Assembly (NCBI GenBank): GCA_963841635.1
Contig: CAWJDO010000002.1
Location: 3,472,001-3,536,000 of the forward strand
Direction of reading: 5' to 3'
DNA from: DASWZN01 sp963841635
GTDB taxonomy: Bacteria; Acidobacteriota; Terriglobia; Bryobacterales; Bryobacteraceae
Length of the DNA stretch: 64,000 nucleotides
A program made the translations under genes and the position numbers. Below, in pieces: positions 60,209 to 64,000 of the stretch. The notes beneath the pieces were generated by a model. The model was not told the origin of the DNA, did no database searches, and saw nothing but the letters and a program-made list of their open reading frames with translations. The first letter of the stretch is position 1. The number at the start of each line of letters is the position of its first letter.

Positions 60209-61801
60209 TTGCCCGAGAAGAGCAAGCACGAGGTCACCGGCCGCTCCGCGTTCCTGGTGGCGTCCGGGATCCTGATGAGCCGCATCGCAGGCTTGGTGCG
60301 CGTGCGCGTCTTCTCCCACTATTTCGGCCTCGCATCGGACGCTGCCGACGCCTTCAACGCCGCCTTCCGCATCCCCAATTTCCTCCAGAACCTTTTCGGC
60401 GAGGGCGTGCTTTCGGCCTCGTTCATCCCGGTCTACGCCAATCTGCTGGCCAGTGAGGACGAGAAGGAATCGGGCCGCGTGGCCGGCGCGGTGTTCGCGA
60501 TCCTGGCGCTGGCCGCGTCCCTGCTCGTGCTGGTCGGGGTCCTCGCCACGCCGTATCTGATCGACGCCATCGCTCCGGGTTTCAGGGGCGCTAAGCGCGA
60601 GCTGACCATACAAATCGTGCGCGTCCTGTTCCCCGGCGCGGGCCTGCTGGTGCTCTCCGCCTGGTGCCTGGGAATCCTGAACAGCCACCGCAAGTTCTTC
60701 CTTTCCTACACCGCGCCGGTGATCTGGAACGTGGCGATGATCGCGACGCTGGCAGGCTTTGGCGGCCGCGTGAGCCTGGACCGGCTGGCGGTCACGCTGG
60801 CCTGGGGATCGGTGGCGGGCAGCGCGGCCCAGTTCGCCGTGCAGCTGCCCTGGGTGCTCCGGCTGGTGCGCAGCCTGCGGGTCTCGCTCGATATCGCGTC
60901 AGCCAACGTCCGCACCGTGACCAAGAACTTCCTTCCGGTGTTCATCAGCCGTGGCGTGGTACAGATCAGCGCTTACGTGGACGCGCTGCTGGCGAGCCTT
61001 CTGCCCACCGGCGCGGTGACCGGCCTCACCAACGCGCAGCTCCTTTATACGCTGCCGGTGAGCCTGTTCGGGATGTCGGTATCGGCGGCCGAGTTGCCCG
61101 CCATGTCGAGCGCGCTCGGCAGCGACCAGGAGGTGGCCGAGTATCTTCGCCGCCGCCTCAATTCGGGCCTGCGCCAGATCGCGTTCTTCATCGTGCCGAC
61201 CGCGGTCGGATTCCTGACCCTGGGCGATGTGATCGCCGCCGCGCTCCTGCAGACCGGCCGGTTTACGCACGCCGACTCGCTCTACGTCTGGGGAATCCTG
61301 GCGGGCTCAACCGTCGGCCTGCTGGCCACCACGCTGGGCCGCCTCTACTCCTCGACTTACTATGCGCTGCGCGACACGCGGACGCCGCTGCGCTACGCCA
61401 TCATCCGCGTGGCACTCACCACCGCGCTCGGTTGGGCCATGGCGATCCCGCTGCCGCCGGCCATCGGTCTCGACCGGCGCTGGGGAGTCGCGGGACTGAC
61501 GGTTTCGGCCGGCATCGCGGGTTGGGTGGAATTCGCACTGCTGCGGCGGACGCTGAACCGCCGCATCGGGCAGACCGGCCTCGCGCTGGGCTACACGGCC
61601 AGGCTGTGGATCGCCGCGATCGCCGCCGGGGCTGCCGCCTGGGGCGTGCGGATCGCGGTCGGGCATCGCAACCCGATCCTGGCCGCGGCGTTGATCCTGC
61701 CGCCTTACGGCGCGGTGTACTTCGGTCTCGCGGCGGCGCTGCGGCTGGACGAAGCGCGGGCGCTGCTCGGCAGGCTCCGGTCAATCATTCCGCGATCGTG
61801 A
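60209..61801 (+). CDS. murJ: Lipid II flippase MurJ
   Basis: 530 aa polytopic MOP-superfamily protein (about 14 helices) that moves lipid II across the inner membrane for peptidoglycan synthesis. The N-terminal VASGILMSRIAGLVRVRVFSH motif and AFRIPNFLQNLFGEG are diagnostic. The start is the TTG at 60209; no better in-frame ATG precedes the conserved region. The end overlaps the convergent small membrane protein by 17 bp. Confidence 0.92.
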   Translation: MPEKSKHEVTGRSAFLVASGILMSRIAGLVRVRVFSHYFGLASDAADAFNAAFRIPNFLQNLFGEGVLSASFIPVYANLLASEDEKESGRVAGAVFAILALAASLLVLVGVLATPYLIDAIAPGFRGAKRELTIQIVRVLFPGAGLLVLSAWCLGILNSHRKFFLSYTAPVIWNVAMIATLAGFGGRVSLDRLAVTLAWGSVAGSAAQFAVQLPWVLRLVRSLRVSLDIASANVRTVTKNFLPVFISRGVVQISAYVDALLASLLPTGAVTGLTNAQLLYTLPVSLFGMSVSAAELPAMSSALGSDQEVAEYLRRRLNSGLRQIAFFIVPTAVGFLTLGDVIAAALLQTGRFTHADSLYVWGILAGSTVGLLATTLGRLYSSTYYALRDTRTPLRYAIIRVALTTALGWAMAIPLPPAIGLDRRWGVAGLTVSAGIAGWVEFALLRRTLNRRIGQTGLALGYTARLWIAAIAAGAAAWGVRIAVGHRNPILAAALILPPYGAVYFGLAAALRLDEARALLGRLRSIIPRS

Positions 61802-62135
61802 ATGGCAGGCGCTCCCGGTTGTCGTCGTTAAGCGCGGCGTTTCGAGACGGGTTCCCCGGCTTGAAGCGAACCACGATGTGATCGCCAGGCCGAATCTCGG
61901 ACGCCCGCTTGGGCGCGTCTATGCCGGGTGTGCCGCGGAGATCCCCGAAGTACTCGCACGAATTCACGGCAAATGAGTAGGAGACGACCGGAGCCCAGCC
62001 GTCGTCCACCTCGGCTGCAACCGCTCTGACGATGGTCGCGTCAGCCAAAGGCCAGCGCCTCTCGCGCCGGATTCGAAACAGGCGAATCGGGAACTCAAGG
62101 AAGACCCGAAACAGGTACCGAAACAGGACATCCAT
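61785..62135 (-). CDS. DUF3592-like small protein
   Basis: 116 aa with a hydrophobic/amphipathic N-terminal part (MDVLFRYLFRVFLEFPIRLF) and a beta-rich region (PVVSYSFAVNSCEYFGDL...VVRFKPGNPSRN) like that of DUF3592 proteins. The function is unknown. On the minus strand a TAAGCT box about 8 nt before the ATG suggests another leaderless start. It is convergent with murJ and divergent from the ABC transporter genes. Confidence 0.6.
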   Translation of the reverse strand: MDVLFRYLFRVFLEFPIRLFRIRRERRWPLADATIVRAVAAEVDDGWAPVVSYSFAVNSCEYFGDLRGTPGIDAPKRASEIRPGDHIVVRFKPGNPSRNAALNDDNRERLPFTIAE

Positions 62136-62242
62136 CGGATGTCAGCTTATCACCGGTGCGCGCATCCTGCCGCGAACAGGCTATCCAAATTCCTGTAAGG
62201 ATTCTGGCCGTCTCGGGACTATCTGTGCAGAGGAGCACGGAG

Positions 62243-62947
62243 ATGATCAGAATCCAAGATCTTCGCAAGAGTTTCGAACGCCGCACGGTGGTCCAGGACC
62301 TCTGTCTGGACGCGGCCGATGGGGCTATCACTGGCCTGCTGGGGTCGAATGGCGCCGGAAAGAGCACAACGCTGCGCATGATCTGCGGAGTGCTCGAGCC
62401 GGAGTCGGGCTCCATCGAGGTGGATGATGCGCGCGAGGCCGAGCGGCGGCAGAGCCGCTTGGGAGCGCTGCTCGATCACAACGGTCTCTACGCCCGCCTG
62501 ACCGTGCGCGAGAATCTCGCCTATTTCGGTCGGCTCCGCGGCCTTCCGCCGGAGTCTCTGCCCGCGCGCATAGACGACACCCTCGCGATGCTGGGGCTCG
62601 CGTCGATTGCGGACCGCCGCACGGCGGGCTTTTCGCAGGGAGAGCACATGAAAACGGCGCTGGCCCGGGCCATCCTGCATGGGCCGCAGAACATCGTGCT
62701 GGACGAGCCGACCAACGGATTGGACGTTCACAGCGTGCGGTCCCTCCGCGATGTGCTGGTGCGGCTGCGAAACGCAGGCAAGTGCATTCTGTTTTCGAGC
62801 CATGTCCTGGAGGAGGTGCGTATGCTATGCGATCGCGTGTTTATCATTTCCGCCGGGCGCCTGGTGGCGCGCGGCACACCCGCAGAACTCTGCGCGCAAA
62901 CCGGCGCGTCCTCGCTCGAAGAAGCTTTCGTGAGGGTGACCATATGA
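62243..62947 (+). CDS. ABC transporter ATP-binding protein (NatA-like)
   Basis: 234 aa. Walker A GSNGAGKS (34-41), Walker B NIVLDEPTNGLD and the H-loop SSHVLEE are intact; the signature motif is SQGEHMK, a divergence from LSGGQ seen in NatA-type exporters. The ATG at 62243 is preceded by GAGGAG with 7-nt spacing. Its stop overlaps the permease start (ATGA). Likely an efflux or Na+ export ATPase. Confidence 0.88.
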   Translation: MIRIQDLRKSFERRTVVQDLCLDAADGAITGLLGSNGAGKSTTLRMICGVLEPESGSIEVDDAREAERRQSRLGALLDHNGLYARLTVRENLAYFGRLRGLPPESLPARIDDTLAMLGLASIADRRTAGFSQGEHMKTALARAILHGPQNIVLDEPTNGLDVHSVRSLRDVLVRLRNAGKCILFSSHVLEEVRMLCDRVFIISAGRLVARGTPAELCAQTGASSLEEAFVRVTI

Positions 62948-63717
62948 TGAGCCAGGCGTTCGTGATCGCTCGCAAAGAGATTCTGGACGGGCTGCGCGAT
63001 GTCCGTTCGCTGGTCAGCGCACTCGTGTACGCGCTGATGGGACCTGTAGTGGTCGGGTTGGTATCCCTCTCGGTCCACCCCGGCACAAAGGGCGGCACCA
63101 CCGTGCTAGCCGGGATGATGGCGGTGTTCACTCTGGTATCGGCGTTTGTCGGGGGCATGAACGTGGCCATGGACACGGTGGCCGGAGAGCGGGAGCGCCG
63201 CTCGCTGGTGCCACTCCTGCTCAACCCCGTACGCTGCGTCGATGTCGTGATCGGCAAGTGGCTGGCCGTGTGCTTCTTTGCCGCGGCGGGTCTGGCGATC
63301 AACCTGGCCGGGTTCGCTGTTCTGATCGCCGGGACCGGTATGACTCCATCGTTGCGTCCTGCGCCCGCCGCCGCGCTCGGGCTCATTGCCCTGCCCCTGC
63401 TGGCCGCTTCGCTCCAGTTGCTGATCTCGACCACGTGCCGTGCGGTGAAAGAAGCGCAGACCTATCTTTCTCTGAGTGTATTTCTGCCGATGGGCGCGGG
63501 CATGTTTGTCGTCTTCGCTCCCCCATCCGCTCATGGCTGGTGCGGCCTGCTGCCGCTGGCGGGCCAACAGCTTCAGCTCGAAGCGTTCCTGGCCGGCGGC
63601 GGAACTCCGATCGTACAATCCCTCGCGGTAGGGTTCCTGACGGCGGCGCTGGCCGCGGGCCTGCTGCTGGCCGCCGCCAAGCGCCTGGAAAGTGATGAAA
63701 TCGTCTATGGGAATTAA
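62944..63717 (+). CDS. ABC-2 type permease (NatB-like)
   Basis: 257 aa with about six transmembrane segments; a large loop near residues 60-90 (VAGERERRSLVPLLLNP) is typical of ABC-2/NatB permeases. It partners the preceding ATPase gene, which it overlaps by ATGA. The transported substrate is unknown. An ECF sigma gene follows 8 bp later and may be in the same transcript. Confidence 0.85.
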   Translation: MMSQAFVIARKEILDGLRDVRSLVSALVYALMGPVVVGLVSLSVHPGTKGGTTVLAGMMAVFTLVSAFVGGMNVAMDTVAGERERRSLVPLLLNPVRCVDVVIGKWLAVCFFAAAGLAINLAGFAVLIAGTGMTPSLRPAPAAALGLIALPLLAASLQLLISTTCRAVKEAQTYLSLSVFLPMGAGMFVVFAPPSAHGWCGLLPLAGQQLQLEAFLAGGGTPIVQSLAVGFLTAALAAGLLLAAAKRLESDEIVYGN

Positions 63718-63725
63718 AGCCCCTG

Positions 63726-64000
63726 ATGATGCGCAATGACGCGCTGGAACGCGACTTCGATCGTCTGCTCGCGGCGAACGGGCCCGCGCTGGCCCGTCTC
63801 GCCCGGAGCTATACGAACACCGTCAGCGATCGCGACGACCTGCTGCAGGAAATCGCGCTGGCAGCATGGCAGGCCTCGCGGCGATTCCGGGGCGAGTGCT
63901 CGGAGCGCACCTTCCTGTTCCGCATTGCGCACAACCGCGCCATCGCGCACCTGGCTCGCACGCGGTCGCAATTCGCCGAGACCGGAGTGGACGTCGATGT
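63726..64000 (+). CDS. ECF sigma factor (partial, runs off the window)
   Basis: The first 91 codons are visible: MMRNDALERDFDRLLAANG..., with region 2 features LARSYTNTVSDRDDLLQEI and FLFRIAHNRAIAHLAR. The reading frame is open to the window end. Another in-frame ATG follows directly at 63729. It starts 8 bp after the ABC permease gene. The region 4 part and any anti-sigma gene lie beyond the window. Confidence 0.8.
   Translation, partial: MMRNDALERDFDRLLAANGPALARLARSYTNTVSDRDDLLQEIALAAWQASRRFRGECSERTFLFRIAHNRAIAHLARTRSQFAETGVDVD

Overview
The window reads like a chromosome segment from a GC-rich soil Acidobacteriota, most likely the Solibacter/Bryobacter group. This is inferred from gene content: very large secreted proteins with NHL propellers carrying AGNG...SGDGGPA repeats, the CRVADTR...NGYF C-terminal repeat, ECF sigma factor/Ser-Thr kinase-TPR pairs, a PEP-CTERM protein, and a 30-bp intergenic repeat whose reverse strand reads APNRxRExAD. 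No rRNA, tRNA, CRISPR array or prophage was seen.

Left end (1-17750). A CDP-alcohol phosphatidyltransferase is followed by the most striking locus: three tandem secreted subtilisin-like proteases (about 1640-1660 aa each) joined by ATGA stop/start overlaps. Each has a signal peptide, an S8 domain with an intact Asp/His/Ser triad, beta-sandwich domains, a six-blade NHL propeller, two BACON-like domains and the same 1116-bp 3-prime module of three ~120-aa repeats. The 3-prime modules of genes 2 and 3 share a 389-bp stretch with no visible difference. A 2Fe-2S ferredoxin, a lipoprotein and a PEP-CTERM protein follow.

17781-29932. A DinB-like protein, then a glycosidase group (GH31, GH95, and nearby a GH35-like enzyme) that fits xyloglucan side-chain removal. 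A kinase-like protein, an RhlE-type RNA helicase and an orphan ABC-2 permease follow. Then comes selD, whose true start lies upstream of an in-frame UGA read as selenocysteine with a SECIS-like hairpin just after it, overlapped by pyrF.

30001-42350. A small membrane protein plus receiver protein, an NRAMP transporter fused to a universal stress domain, pirin, signal peptidase I, a possible 6S-like RNA, ilvE, a translationally coupled hydrolase/LytS/LytTR operon, and a minus-strand group of RNase R, hydrolase, WbuC-like cupin and a secreted protein.

42425-64000. A Ser/Thr kinase-TPR protein with its ECF sigma factor, a di-haem peroxidase-like protein, a POTRA protein, an oxidoreductase, a second ECF sigma/anti-sigma pair, an adenosine-specific kinase, a REP-associated (Y1) transposase inside perfect 35-bp inverted repeats, a receiver protein, a thrB-addB-addA-like operon, murJ, an ABC exporter and the start of a third ECF sigma factor cut by the window edge.

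Across the window many genes have a TATAAT-like -10 element only 6-9 nt before the start codon, which points to leaderless transcripts. Six copies of the 30-bp intergenic repeat, all in one orientation, lie next to genes. Most other long open frames are antisense or out-of-frame shadows of GC-rich genes.
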